From positions 1 to 64,000 of the forward strand of contig CACZAD010000016.1 of assembly GCA_902779055.1 (NCBI GenBank): a stretch of DNA of 64,000 nucleotides. The letters are read 5' to 3'. A model generated the notes under the pieces. It saw only the letters and a list, made by a program, of their open reading frames with translations. It was not told the DNA's origin and ran no database searches. This DNA comes from Fibrobacter succinogenes. GTDB taxonomy: Bacteria > Fibrobacterota > Fibrobacteria > Fibrobacterales > Fibrobacteraceae. Each line of letters begins with the position of its first letter. Within the stretch, counting starts at the first letter, position 1. Made by a program: the position numbers and the translations under genes. Positions 18,201 through 27,247 of this stretch are shown here, one piece after another.

Positions 18201-21118
18201 GACGTATCATCTTGCAGATCAAGTGGCTCAATGACACTTATGCCAAATTCAAGAACGGCTGGTCCCTCAGAGCCCATACCGAAGAAGATGACCCGGAACA
18301 ATTTGAAGGCGTCGACCTCAGACAAGCCCCCTACTTCACGGGTTCCGAAACGGCACAGACCGAATACAACGCCCAAGGCGTAAAGGTCGAAGCCTTTACA
18401 CTGGATCCCTACATTCCGGTCTACTACCATGGCAAGCACATTTACGGCTACGGCCCGGACGATACTCCGGAATCCGGCCCGCAAATCAACCGCAATATCG
18501 AAATTTCGTTCACGAGCCCGTTCGTAAGCCCGAGATATTCTATTGAAAAGACCGAACCGCTCACCACCTATTCCGCAACGAGCAAGGTGACGCCGACCGG
18601 CCTCCTCGACGCCGTCGAAATGAACAGCAACCCCTATCCGTTTGCCTACGTGAACTCGAAGCGCACCGACGAAATCCTCTTCGGTGGCGATACGACTCTC
18701 GCCTACGGCAACAACTACATAGAATGGGTCAGCTGGCACAACAGAAACGCCAACCAGAAGACCGAAAACAAGTATGACTGCGCCTGCGCCGTCGTACGTT
18801 CGAACGTCGAAATCGACAGTATCACGAAGCCTCTCGAAAAGCGCTACCTCGTCTTTGACAGATCACAAATCGAAGGCTACAAGGACAAGTTCATCGAAGT
18901 CCAGATTTCGCTCCTCGACAGTTCCTTCACGCTCTACAAGGACGAAAAGAACCTGAACGTGGAACTCACCAGCGACGATCCGAACGTCCTCTTCTACACC
19001 GACCCGACGGCAACGATTCCTGTAACGACCGTTACGCTTTACGACGGCCTTGCAACAATTTACGTAAGCTCCAAGGTCGCCGTGACGACGAACATTTACG
19101 CCTCGCACGCCAATACAAAGGACTACAGCTATACGCCAGCGACTGCGGTACTCAACATCGCAGAACTTCCACCTTGGCCGATTATCGATGTCGCAAAGAT
19201 CGTGGATTTGAACTGCGACCATATTCCTGACGCCATGGACATCAAGCTTTCGTCGGAATACACGGAAAACCAGAAGTTCACCTCGATTTCGTTCAGCTAC
19301 GGCAGCGAGACACTCGTTTCCAGCGACGTGAAGTCCCTGAACGGCAAGAACCTTGTCGTCGGAATTACCGTTCCGAAGGAAATCAAGACGAACGCCACGG
19401 GCAAGATTACGCTTACCAGCGATATCCAGGGCCAGACCAAGTCGGTGGACGACGCCTACTCCGACGGCATTGCACCGGCGCTGCTCTCGGCTACGGTTCT
19501 CGAACGTCAGGACACAGCCAAGTCCGACCATCTCTACCTGCAGTTCAGCGAACCCATCTCTGCCCCGGGAACGAACTTCCCGCTCATCCTTTACGGCACG
19601 GATTCGACGACCAGGGCTGCAACGCCGACCGTCCTTTCGGCCAAGCTCTACAACGAAGCGAAAAACATCTGGGACTTCGAAATCGCCTTTGACGCAAACA
19701 ACGCATCGCTCGTCACCGAAGGGATGTGGGGACAGCTGGATCCGGCCGGAACGATCACCGATATCAACGGCAATGGAGTCGCAGGGCTCTGCACGCCTGA
19801 AAAGGTCCAGATCCTTCTCAAGATTTTGCCGATTCCGATGATCTACGCCGTCATCACCGACAAGAACGGTAACGGATACGCAAGCCACGTCGAAGCGACA
19901 TTCGAACACGCGCCCGACGCAAAGCATATCCCGGAAACGCTCGAAATCATCTTCGGTACCGCAAAGCCCGAGACATTGACCGTCGAAAAGAGCAAGTTCG
20001 TGTTTAACGGTGCCACGCTCGCCATCGACCTCGAAAAGCCCTTCCAGTTCGGCAACACCGCCGGTAACTACGAAGGCGCACTCCCGGGCGGAAAGATGCT
20101 CACGAACGCAGGTCTCGTGACGCAGTACCTCGGAACGGGTGCCGCCACCGAAACGAACAGTGTCCTTGCCGAAGACAAGGTCGGTCCGGTATTCGTTTCT
20201 GCAACGATTAGCCAGACGCCGACCGCCGACATTCTGAGCATCACGGCAAGCGAACCGCTTTCCCTTGTCGATTCGACGCAGCAATTCTTTAGGCACATGC
20301 GTAGCGACAAGCAGTCGAATGCCTTCAGCAGCAGCTTCTCCAGCTGGGGCTTCAAGCAGAACTACACAGGCCTCTCGATCATCTACATGGACGAACTCTC
20401 CGGAACCGTCATGGAAGGCGACTTCGTGAGAATGGGTTCCATGATGACAAGCGCCTTCAAGGATGCGAACGGCAACTATCCTGAATACGATGTGCCCTGG
20501 GTACTCGTCAACGGAAATGGCACTCCGAAGATCAAGTTCAACATGAAGCTCCGCGAGATCGTCAACGATGCAAATCCGAACAACCGCTCCAAGGTCGATG
20601 TCAACGAGACCATCCGTCTTTACGTCAAGAACCCGGCAAGCAACAAGCTCGACCTTATCCAGAACGGCAAGGTGACAAAGGCGGGAATTGATTCCAGCGA
20701 CGTGGGTGGCGCCATCTTTGACTTGAAGATGACCGTTCCGCGCGGAGTCTCGATGGGTGACGAATGCGCCTGGGAAAGCCTCCTTGTCAAGTTCAACATG
20801 CCGATATATTCGAACCTCGGAAGCTTTGTCAACCGCATCAACAAGTCCTTCTCTGTAAGCCCCCAACAGTACCTGTCGCCAAACAACCAGGTTGAATTCG
20901 TCATCGAATGGGCGAACAAATCTCCGTCTGGCATCCGTACCAAGGATGACCGTGCTGTCGGAACCGGCGCTTACATCTACAGGGCCAACATCGAAGCTCA
21001 ATTCAAGCCGAACATGAACATCCCTGAAGTGAAGAACGACCAGAAGGTCATCAAGAACTTCTCGACAAAGAGCAAGTACGAAAAGAAGAGTACCTTCGGT
21101 ATCAAGAGAACCAAGTAA
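15281..21118 (+). CDS. Multidomain GH9 cellulase, diverged third member
   Basis: Secreted GH9 enzyme of 1945 residues. Signal peptide (1-21, ending DAAA), Ig-like N-domain (IRINQSGF), GH9 domain with D209 and D212 in GWHDCGDH, NPWDISLLMG and HPHNR, and acid E655 in STETCID. Fibronectin III-like domains (about 675-865), a carbohydrate-binding-like beta domain beginning DLVIRVKPTAY, Ig-like modules, weaker Ca-loop modules (DLNCDHIPD, DKNGNGYAS) and an FlgD-like C-domain ending GIKRTK follow. It shares the plan of the two upstream genes but is clearly older. AGGAGG lies 12 bases before the ATG, a slightly long spacing. The histidine kinase begins 20 bp after its stop, suggesting one transcript. 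Confidence 0.92.
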   Translation: MKKLFYFAFLLSLFCIEDAAAQLPNIDRTCTTCSRRYLDSLNVFDRRPIRINQSGFRPQDYKYAYVADTKEKTFKVIDANSGKEVPGGGNLTLIGDYIKPNIWINGAYGAAKDNQLYEFGSLDSSTTKETLYRADFSTLSTTGEYFLVVGNDTSATFHVHPSIYNAILENSLQFFGIQRCGDTKSHFHKPCHLMDGSKVGHDLTGGWHDCGDHFKVSETLGYTAYVLSMVYLTYPNKAEDRYGESYADTTFTDGIPDILHEAKIGADFIYKLYKASKADGLIEQNDMYHSVGVDQVDHEYWDLPERQDAQDPDKGGPPRAVLKGIGANTAGMYIAALANVATGYRVYDPAYSDSLIEAAKDMYKNVMMPLFDYGAENEMGKTTDFPGFYTGGGPRYDDGAAAALAMWYATKDTMYRYDLYKNTKIFNNATNCQFNLDYFPAGFLGNTSGFSPGGWATDYQNIHTYVLFAFQNLILNSAEKSAEYGLTESERDTLSLRNMATFRKILNDATNQGDSTVLVNPGVGTGDPHEGPTDLKVIKPYNLVWTSFDWGVIRYNLGTAVSIFLMYELTKDERYLKVALDNMYYALGANPWDISLLMGAGDKNPQHPHNRSANPDGYNAGGAPYQYRCPKGALMGGRDPNRTLIEDWEQYTSTETCIDFSAQFLFPAQSLAETLPPDNEGPIFSNIVGTPITDSTAIISWDANEVALVTVFYDVTPNANTAKSVQQDKASKGGSVTLTGLIPGQTYYFYLEGVDTKRNISTDDNHGYWYQFTMTPTGTTIKGVTICQVDNRSAKIYWWSTDRLNGIVSYGTTTGNYTATTTANGGAVLFHEAELTGLQAGTTYYFTVSSGTTTSEEYSFTTETHSTYADLVIRVKPTAYQNESRCTANNWENCADFIIEILNNDTLEFEDFELRFYLGAEASLERPVSYINQVFGGNGRRVGDAEIVFGQQTMDGAGQYYLPITIKSRLPVSGRIILQIKWLNDTYAKFKNGWSLRAHTEEDDPEQFEGVDLRQAPYFTGSETAQTEYNAQGVKVEAFTLDPYIPVYYHGKHIYGYGPDDTPESGPQINRNIEISFTSPFVSPRYSIEKTEPLTTYSATSKVTPTGLLDAVEMNSNPYPFAYVNSKRTDEILFGGDTTLAYGNNYIEWVSWHNRNANQKTENKYDCACAVVRSNVEIDSITKPLEKRYLVFDRSQIEGYKDKFIEVQISLLDSSFTLYKDEKNLNVELTSDDPNVLFYTDPTATIPVTTVTLYDGLATIYVSSKVAVTTNIYASHANTKDYSYTPATAVLNIAELPPWPIIDVAKIVDLNCDHIPDAMDIKLSSEYTENQKFTSISFSYGSETLVSSDVKSLNGKNLVVGITVPKEIKTNATGKITLTSDIQGQTKSVDDAYSDGIAPALLSATVLERQDTAKSDHLYLQFSEPISAPGTNFPLILYGTDSTTRAATPTVLSAKLYNEAKNIWDFEIAFDANNASLVTEGMWGQLDPAGTITDINGNGVAGLCTPEKVQILLKILPIPMIYAVITDKNGNGYASHVEATFEHAPDAKHIPETLEIIFGTAKPETLTVEKSKFVFNGATLAIDLEKPFQFGNTAGNYEGALPGGKMLTNAGLVTQYLGTGAATETNSVLAEDKVGPVFVSATISQTPTADILSITASEPLSLVDSTQQFFRHMRSDKQSNAFSSSFSSWGFKQNYTGLSIIYMDELSGTVMEGDFVRMGSMMTSAFKDANGNYPEYDVPWVLVNGNGTPKIKFNMKLREIVNDANPNNRSKVDVNETIRLYVKNPASNKLDLIQNGKVTKAGIDSSDVGGAIFDLKMTVPRGVSMGDECAWESLLVKFNMPIYSNLGSFVNRINKSFSVSPQQYLSPNNQVEFVIEWANKSPSGIRTKDDRAVGTGAYIYRANIEAQFKPNMNIPEVKNDQKVIKNFSTKSKYEKKSTFGIKRTK

Positions 21119-21138
21119 AGGCAGAAAGATCGGGAAAT

Positions 21139-23514
21139 ATGCAAGAGAGTCTATTCACAAACTCACCCAACGCTATAGCACTTTCGGTTGTAGCACTGAT
21201 TATCGTATGCTATTTCCCAATCATGCTTGGTCAAAAGACCTCCATCAGGCAACTGCCCAGATCGATCCACCAGTTGGTCATCATCTGCATCTTCTGGCAA
21301 GCCTGCAGCCTGATTGGAGATATCTTTTTTAGCGGGGATCATTTTATTGCCGGGACAAAGGCCTATACGGCACGGCAGCTCATTTTTGGACTCGCAGGAC
21401 TTGGCTGGATCCAGCTGGGGAATGCGGCACACCATACGGCAGCCATCAGCCTCAACGTCAAACGCAATAACGCATGGAAGCTCTTGAATATTTTCGGAGC
21501 ATTATCCATCGTCATTTCTACGATTACGTTTATTACAGAACCTGACTATATCCCGAACTTCAATCTCTTTGGCTATAGACCTTTTGCCGACAGGCCCGTA
21601 TTCTATTTTTATTCGTTCCTGGTCAGCATTTTTGTCATTCCCAACCTGATTGTCGCAGGCTACATCATTCTCCGCAACATCATCCGTTCTAGCGATACGA
21701 CGCTCCCCCAGCAGGTCAGCATCTACATGGTGTGTTCGCTGGCCTTCTTCATCGCGATGGCGGTGCTGTTCGACTTCATCATCCCTGTCGCTACGAAGTT
21801 TTCACACTACGATCAGTTCTTGCAGTGGACTCAGTTCATAACGGTATTTTTGTCGATCCTTTGCGGTCAATACTTTACCTCCATCTCGTTCAAGAACAAG
21901 AGCGCTTCGTGGTTCTTGGATAAACTAAATCAAAGAATCAACGACGGCATCATCAACGTGAATTCCAAGGGCGAAATCACTTTTGCAAACCCCGCCGCAT
22001 TGAGCCTGCTGCGCACCACGCAAGAAGGGCTACGCAAAAAGAAGATTTCATCCATCTTCCCACAAATCACGGATTCCACACGCGAAGCGACCTACAACGA
22101 AATCAAGCTGAAGGTCAACAACGAAGACCACATCTTCAATGCTTCCGTATTCCAGATCCGTCAATCGCTAACCACCAACTACAACGTCGTGTTCTTTAGC
22201 GATGTCTCCAACACGCTGCATTTCCAACAAATTATCAAGAAACGCGACGAGCAGTTCAAGGAATACCAGCTGGACCAGATCCGTTACCAGGAACGCCTGA
22301 ACATCTGGAAAAAGAAGGTCGACGAAAGCAAGAGCTTTTTGGACACACTCATCAGTACGCTCCCATTCCGTTTCTGGTACAAGAACGAACAGGGCGTGTT
22401 CATGACGCAGAACCAGAACGACATCAAGAACCGCGGAAACCTTCTGCAGACCTCGGAACCCGACGACAAGATTCTCCCGCAGGAACTCCTTGCACGTAAC
22501 GAAGGCGAACCGCAAAGTTTCATCTCATACGAACGCATTATCAAAAAAAGCAATAACCCGTTCGAAGAAGACACCGTCGAAATCTTGAAGCAGGACGATT
22601 ACAACATCGCCGTCCGCAACGGAAAGGCGAAGGACGTCCTCATTTTCGAAAACATGTTCATCCCGATTATCGCCAAGCGCAAACCGTATAAAATAATCGG
22701 CATCAAGATTGACATCACCAAGGAAAAGCGACTCGAGAAAGAGCGTGACATGTTGCAAGAACAAAAGCACATCCACTCGAGACTCGAAGAACTCGGAACC
22801 ATCTGTGGCGGTTTTGCCCACGACTACAACAACATCCTCGGTTCGCAGCTTGGATTCTGCGAACTGGCTATGGAAGTACTCGACAAGAACAACCCCGCCT
22901 ACATGTTCATCCAGGAAGCGCACAAGGCCGCAAGCCGCGGAAAGGTGTCGCTACAGGAACTGCTGGATACCATCCGTGGAAAGACCGCCGAAAAGGACAA
23001 CACCTCGGAATTCGCCCCTTACATGATCATCGAAGACGTCGTCAAGAAGCTCTGGATTACGCTCCCGCCGAACGTAAAGGTCAAGGCAGACAACCTCGAC
23101 AAGGAGATCCGCATCGTCGGAAACGTGGCTTCGCTCGACCGCATCATCAGCAACCTTTCGAACAACGCCATCTTTGCCATGAAGGAAAATGGCGGAACCC
23201 TCACAATAGCTTTAAAGAAGGAAGTGCTCAAGGAAACGCTCATTACACCATACGCCCCCCAGATCGACGCAGGCACATACGCCAAGATTACCGTCGAAGA
23301 TACGGGCTCCGGAATGGACACAGCCACCCTCGAACGCATCTTTTCACCGTTCTTCACGACTAAGGCTCCGGGCGAAGGCCTCGGTTTAGGGCTGTCTTCG
23401 GCCCTTAGACTGCTAAAAGAAGGCAATGCAGGGTATACTGTACAAACAACCTTAGGTGAAGGAACTATTTTTAATCTATATTGGCCTATAAGAAACGAGA
23501 AAATGGAGGCTTAA
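21139..23514 (+). CDS. Membrane sensor histidine kinase with PAS domains
   Basis: 791 residues. The N-terminal 250 or so residues contain about seven hydrophobic segments, suggesting a 7TM-type sensory domain in the inner membrane. A PAS-like domain (about 265-360), a charged coiled linker and a second PAS-like region (FWYKNEQGVFMTQNQ) come next. The kinase core has the phosphoacceptor H561 in GGFAHDYNNILG, an N box (NLSNNAIFAM) and G boxes (EDTGSGMD, GEGLGLGLSSALRLL). Its stop overlaps the start of the receiver gene by one base (TAATG), so the two are translationally coupled, and a sigma-54 activator follows. Position just after three cellulase genes suggests a signal linked to cellulose or its products; the ligand is unknown. 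Confidence 0.9.
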   Translation: MQESLFTNSPNAIALSVVALIIVCYFPIMLGQKTSIRQLPRSIHQLVIICIFWQACSLIGDIFFSGDHFIAGTKAYTARQLIFGLAGLGWIQLGNAAHHTAAISLNVKRNNAWKLLNIFGALSIVISTITFITEPDYIPNFNLFGYRPFADRPVFYFYSFLVSIFVIPNLIVAGYIILRNIIRSSDTTLPQQVSIYMVCSLAFFIAMAVLFDFIIPVATKFSHYDQFLQWTQFITVFLSILCGQYFTSISFKNKSASWFLDKLNQRINDGIINVNSKGEITFANPAALSLLRTTQEGLRKKKISSIFPQITDSTREATYNEIKLKVNNEDHIFNASVFQIRQSLTTNYNVVFFSDVSNTLHFQQIIKKRDEQFKEYQLDQIRYQERLNIWKKKVDESKSFLDTLISTLPFRFWYKNEQGVFMTQNQNDIKNRGNLLQTSEPDDKILPQELLARNEGEPQSFISYERIIKKSNNPFEEDTVEILKQDDYNIAVRNGKAKDVLIFENMFIPIIAKRKPYKIIGIKIDITKEKRLEKERDMLQEQKHIHSRLEELGTICGGFAHDYNNILGSQLGFCELAMEVLDKNNPAYMFIQEAHKAASRGKVSLQELLDTIRGKTAEKDNTSEFAPYMIIEDVVKKLWITLPPNVKVKADNLDKEIRIVGNVASLDRIISNLSNNAIFAMKENGGTLTIALKKEVLKETLITPYAPQIDAGTYAKITVEDTGSGMDTATLERIFSPFFTTKAPGEGLGLGLSSALRLLKEGNAGYTVQTTLGEGTIFNLYWPIRNEKMEA

Positions 23515-23888
23515 TGTCTACAATACTCATTATTGACGATGACGCTCAGCTCAACCTCATGTTGAAGTCTGCTCTTGAATTGAAAGGTTATACTGTCGAT
23601 ACTGCATCTAGCGGCACCCAGGCTAAGTCGCTGTACCAGAAGAATACTTATGATGTGATCATCACCGACATCATCATGCCGGATGGTGACGGTTTTGAAG
23701 TGATCCTTGACCTTCGCCGCATGGGCATGAGCGACCGCACGATCGCCATCAGCGGTGGTGGACGCACATCTGCCGAAGATTACCTTGTTACTGCACAGCA
23801 CTTCAATGTCGCCGCGGTGTTCAACAAGCCGCTCGACCTTCCGATGCTCCGCAACAAAGTGGACGAGATTATCAAGGCACACTCGTAA
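23514..23888 (+). CDS. Single-domain response regulator (CheY-like receiver)
   Basis: 124 residues forming only a receiver domain: acidic pocket IIDDD (D8-D10), phosphoacceptor D52 in VIITDIIMPDGDGF, the conserved Ser in ISGGGR and Lys in NKPLD. The ATG at 23514 overlaps the kinase stop and has GGAGG upstream; longer starts inside the kinase are rejected. It is the probable direct target of the upstream kinase. With no output domain it must act through another protein, most simply the sigma-54 activator encoded 8 bp downstream. Confidence 0.92.
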   Translation: MSTILIIDDDAQLNLMLKSALELKGYTVDTASSGTQAKSLYQKNTYDVIITDIIMPDGDGFEVILDLRRMGMSDRTIAISGGGRTSAEDYLVTAQHFNVAAVFNKPLDLPMLRNKVDEIIKAHS

Positions 23889-23896
23889 TCGCATAA

Positions 23897-25441
23897 ATGA
23901 TGAATATCCTGATCGCTGATTCAGATCGGAAATTTGTCGATGAACTGCAGCGCAACTGGTCTGTAGCCGGAACGAACCTCCAGGTCTGCTCCGACGAAAA
24001 GACCTTGATGCCGCTCGTAAAAAAGACGTCGATAGACCTTGCGTTTATCGAGGTTCCTTTTTTAATGCTCGACAATATGGATATGATTAGCTACTTGAAA
24101 GAACGCCAGCCGGGTATCGAAATATTCGTGCTGTGCGACGACCGCAACTGGCAAGGAGCAGCCAGCGCCATCACCCGCGGAGCAAGTAGCTTTTTAAAGA
24201 AGCCGGTCACGTTATCGCTTCTGGAAAATACAGCGAGCAAGATTCAAGCACAACAGCAGAACAAGTCCAACACGCAGCTCATGGAGTCGCAGGTGCTGGA
24301 CAGCCTTCTCGGCGATACGCCCGAGATGCGCAAGATTTTAAAGACCGTCTACAAGGTCGCCCCCACCAACAGTACATTGCTTATCACCGGCGAGTCCGGT
24401 TCGGGCAAGGAATTTTTGGCAAACGTCGTTCACCGCTACAGCAAGCGTGCGAGCGAACCGTTTGTGCCAGTCAACTGTGGGGCCATTCCCGAGAACCTCG
24501 TCGAGAGCGAACTCTTCGGTAGCAAGAAGGGTTCTTATACAGGTTCTACCGCCGACAAGAAGGGCCTGTTCGAATCCGCCAATGGCGGTACGCTGTTCCT
24601 TGACGAAGTCGGCGAGCTCTCACTCTCGACCCAAGTTAAACTTTTACGTTTCTTACAAAGTCACGAAATCCGTCGCGTGGGCGAAACCGAAGCCCGCTAC
24701 CTGGACATCCGCATTATCGCGGCTACCAACCGTGACTTGCAGAAGTCCATGCGCGAAGGACGATTCCGCGAAGACCTTTACTATCGTCTGAACACGTTTC
24801 ACTTGCAGCTGCCGCCCCTCAGGGAAAGAAAACCGGTTATTCCGAACTTGATTCGTTACTTTATATTAAAAAGCAAGGAAGCGCAGGGCAAGGAAATTCA
24901 TGACCTTGAACCGGCCGCCCTTTACGCCTTGTCGAAGTACCCCTACCCCGGCAACATCCGCGAACTCGAAAACATCGTGGAACACGCCATCGTGCTTTCG
25001 GAAGGCGGCATCATCAAGCTCGAAGACCTGCCCGAAGAAGTGCAGGCCGAAGCCCGCGAAAAGACGGTCGCCATCCCGCATATCAAGGACAGCGGCAATA
25101 ACGTCGTAAGCGAAGGCGCAATCAGCGAAGAAGTCTTGCGTGACAAAGAAGACGAAATCGAAACGCCGGTCAAGCCCATCAACTTCGCACCGATAACAGG
25201 CACTACAGAAAGCGCCGGGCTCATCACGCATAACCCGACGAAGTTCCTGACACACAATCCGGAGCCACAGGACGAAGAGATTCTTTCGCTCGACGAGATG
25301 GAGCGCAGGCATATTCTGCACGCCTTAAGCATTTGCAAAGGCAACAAGACCGAAGTGTGCAAAAGGCTCGGCATCAGCCGCGCAACGCTCTGGCGCAAGC
25401 TTAAAGAACTGAAGATAGCCATCGACGGCGGAGAGGACTAG
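23897..25441 (+). CDS. NtrC-family sigma-54-dependent activator with degenerate receiver
   Basis: 514 residues: receiver-like domain (1-125), AAA+ domain (about 145-385) and Fis-type helix-turn-helix at the C-terminus (KTEVCKRLGISRATLWRKL). The AAA+ part has Walker A GESGSGKEF, Walker B GTLFLDEVGEL, and a sigma-54 contact loop reading GSYTGS where GAFTGA is usual. In the receiver the phosphoacceptor position holds Glu (E52 in DLAFIEVP), one pocket acid is Ser (IADSD), and the usual Thr/Ser is Cys. It is therefore probably not phosphorylated in the normal way and may be controlled by protein contact, perhaps with the neighbouring single receiver. A linker rich in Glu, Pro and Thr separates the AAA+ and DNA-binding parts. 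Start could be either of two adjacent ATGs. Confidence 0.92.
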   Translation: MMNILIADSDRKFVDELQRNWSVAGTNLQVCSDEKTLMPLVKKTSIDLAFIEVPFLMLDNMDMISYLKERQPGIEIFVLCDDRNWQGAASAITRGASSFLKKPVTLSLLENTASKIQAQQQNKSNTQLMESQVLDSLLGDTPEMRKILKTVYKVAPTNSTLLITGESGSGKEFLANVVHRYSKRASEPFVPVNCGAIPENLVESELFGSKKGSYTGSTADKKGLFESANGGTLFLDEVGELSLSTQVKLLRFLQSHEIRRVGETEARYLDIRIIAATNRDLQKSMREGRFREDLYYRLNTFHLQLPPLRERKPVIPNLIRYFILKSKEAQGKEIHDLEPAALYALSKYPYPGNIRELENIVEHAIVLSEGGIIKLEDLPEEVQAEAREKTVAIPHIKDSGNNVVSEGAISEEVLRDKEDEIETPVKPINFAPITGTTESAGLITHNPTKFLTHNPEPQDEEILSLDEMERRHILHALSICKGNKTEVCKRLGISRATLWRKLKELKIAIDGGED

Positions 25442-25484
25442 AACCTTCGCGGTCAAGAATCTCGCACTCAAGAATCGCGAGGTT

Positions 25485-26471
25485 TTACACTTCTACGAGA
25501 GTCGCAACGAGGCAAGAATCCTTTGTCGAACCGCTACCGACAAAGTCGATGTCCTGGGATTTTTTCCAGGACGTTTTTGCTTGGGGATGCACCAAAGCGA
25601 CAGCAGCAAGGACATCTCGCGCAAAAGCCTGCAAGTTGAATTCACTGTAATTGGAACTCACCATGAAGAATCCGTCCGGATTCAAGATCTGAGCGCACTC
25701 GGTAACAAGCGGCATCAAGTGTTCGCGCACGTTGAAGTTAAAGCCCTTGAAGCGCGCAAAGCTCGGCGGATCCAGCACGATACCGTCAAAACGGAGACCC
25801 TTCTTGACGGCCCAACGCACATATTCGATTGCATTACCGCGGAAGAACTCGCCTGGGCGCAAATCGAGCCCGTTCAGGGCGTAATTTTCACGACCCTTGT
25901 CAAGAATCTTCCCGCTGATATCGGCGTTTGTAGCGACCGCAGCACCGCCAATGCGGGCATGGACGGAAAAGCTGCACGTATAGCTAAACAAGTTCAAGAA
26001 GCGGAGCTCGGGATGCGCCGAGGATGCGTCGGACATAGCACGGAAGCGTTCTTCGACTTCGAGGCGCACATGACGCATATCCAAAAAAAGCCCCGGATTG
26101 ATGGTATCCATCAAGTCGACGTGGAATTTCGCCTTGCCTTCACGCACGACGCCGATAGCATCGTCACGGGAGCCCAAAACAACGTCCATAGGAGCATTTT
26201 CGAGAGAGCGCCCGGCACTGGAGAGGCGTTCCTTGACAACGACGCAAACGGGGTTAAAAAGCGATTCTAGAGCCCCTACAATTTCGTTTTTTTCCCTTAA
26301 AAGCTCATGACCGAAAAACTGCATCTGGTAACGGTCTCCGAACTTGTCGATCGTGAGTCCGGGAAATCCGTCGGCAGCGCCATTCACGACACGGAATGCA
26401 TCCGTCACATCAAACAACGGTGCGCGCTTTTCAAGCGCAATCGCTAACTTGTTTTTTAAATCAAAAGCCAT
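25485..26471 (-). CDS. RlmI-like class I SAM-dependent methyltransferase
   Basis: 328 residues. The C-terminal two thirds form a Rossmann methyltransferase with FLNLFSYTCSFSVHA (SAM loop) and the catalytic-region motif VLDPPSFAR, as in the 23S rRNA m5C1962 family. The N-terminal part (RAPLFDVTDAFRVVNGAADG, then FPGLTIDKFGD) matches the EEHYR-like domain of those enzymes, but the PUA domain of E. coli RlmI is missing. The substrate is likely rRNA, though this is inferred from family. It runs convergent to the sigma-54 activator gene, with only 43 bp between them. Confidence 0.85.
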   Translation of the reverse strand: MAFDLKNKLAIALEKRAPLFDVTDAFRVVNGAADGFPGLTIDKFGDRYQMQFFGHELLREKNEIVGALESLFNPVCVVVKERLSSAGRSLENAPMDVVLGSRDDAIGVVREGKAKFHVDLMDTINPGLFLDMRHVRLEVEERFRAMSDASSAHPELRFLNLFSYTCSFSVHARIGGAAVATNADISGKILDKGRENYALNGLDLRPGEFFRGNAIEYVRWAVKKGLRFDGIVLDPPSFARFKGFNFNVREHLMPLVTECAQILNPDGFFMVSSNYSEFNLQAFARDVLAAVALVHPQAKTSWKKSQDIDFVGSGSTKDSCLVATLVEV

Positions 26472-26570
26472 TCGAGAAAACTAATCCAAAATTCTTCGAT
26501 TTCGCAAAAATAGCAAATTGACAACTCTTTCGTCTCTAGTCTGTAGCGAGTTCAGCGAGCGTTCTTTCGT

Positions 26571-27014
26571 CTATTTATCAAGAGTCTTGATTTGATCCAC
26601 GAACTCGCCCACTTCCTTGAATTCACGATAGATGGAAGCAAAGCGGACGTACGCCACGGCATCGAGCTGCTTCAATTCCTGCATCACGAGATTTCCAATC
26701 TGATCGTAACGGACTTCGGAATTTTCGGACATCTGCAAAGAGTTTTCGACGCGAGTCACAAGCTGCTCGATATCGTCGATAGACACAGGGCGCTTTTTGC
26801 AAGAGTTCATAATGCCGCGCAAAAGCTTTTCGCGCTGGAACGGCTCACGTTCACCACTGCGCTTGATAACCGTCAACGGCTGGAGTTCGATATATTCACG
26901 GGTCGTGAACCTGCGACCACACGCCAGACATTCGCGGCGCCGACGAATCGAGGTTCCGCTCACGCGGCTATCGACGACCTTGTCGTTATCACTTTTGCAA
27001 AACGGACAAATCAT
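26571..27014 (-). CDS. nrdR: Transcriptional repressor NrdR of ribonucleotide reductase genes
   Basis: 147 residues, the usual family length. Zinc ribbon with two CxxC pairs (MICPFCKSDN and ECLACGRRF) followed by an ATP-cone domain (VIKRSGEREPFQREKLLRGI). It senses dATP/ATP and represses nrd operons through NrdR boxes; none was found nearby. The spacing and sequence leave little doubt. Confidence 0.96.
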   Translation of the reverse strand: MICPFCKSDNDKVVDSRVSGTSIRRRRECLACGRRFTTREYIELQPLTVIKRSGEREPFQREKLLRGIMNSCKKRPVSIDDIEQLVTRVENSLQMSENSEVRYDQIGNLVMQELKQLDAVAYVRFASIYREFKEVGEFVDQIKTLDK

Positions 27015-27190
27015 GCCTTGAATATAGCACTTTTTAAAGAAAAAGTGCGCAAAATCACAATAAAATTACATTGTTTTAGTAGGATGTAGGACAAATGCAT
27101 AGGTCGAGCGTCGCGGCCAAGCTTGCTTGGACATGACCGAGACCAGCATTTGGTACTTGAGCGTAGCGAGAGTACAAGTTAGAAGTAGTG

Positions 27191-27223
27191 AAAAAAACGG
27201 CACCGTCATCGGCACCGTTTTTT
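27191..27223 (-). terminator. Terminator for transketolase
   Basis: On the minus strand, arms AACGGTGCCG / CGGTGCCGTT pair with a 2x2 internal mismatch around ATGA, followed by seven T. It lies 25 bp beyond the tkt stop. The plus strand also has a T tract, so it may act both ways. Confidence 0.7.
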
Positions 27224-27247
27224 AAAAGATTCGATTGCGTTCGCTAA

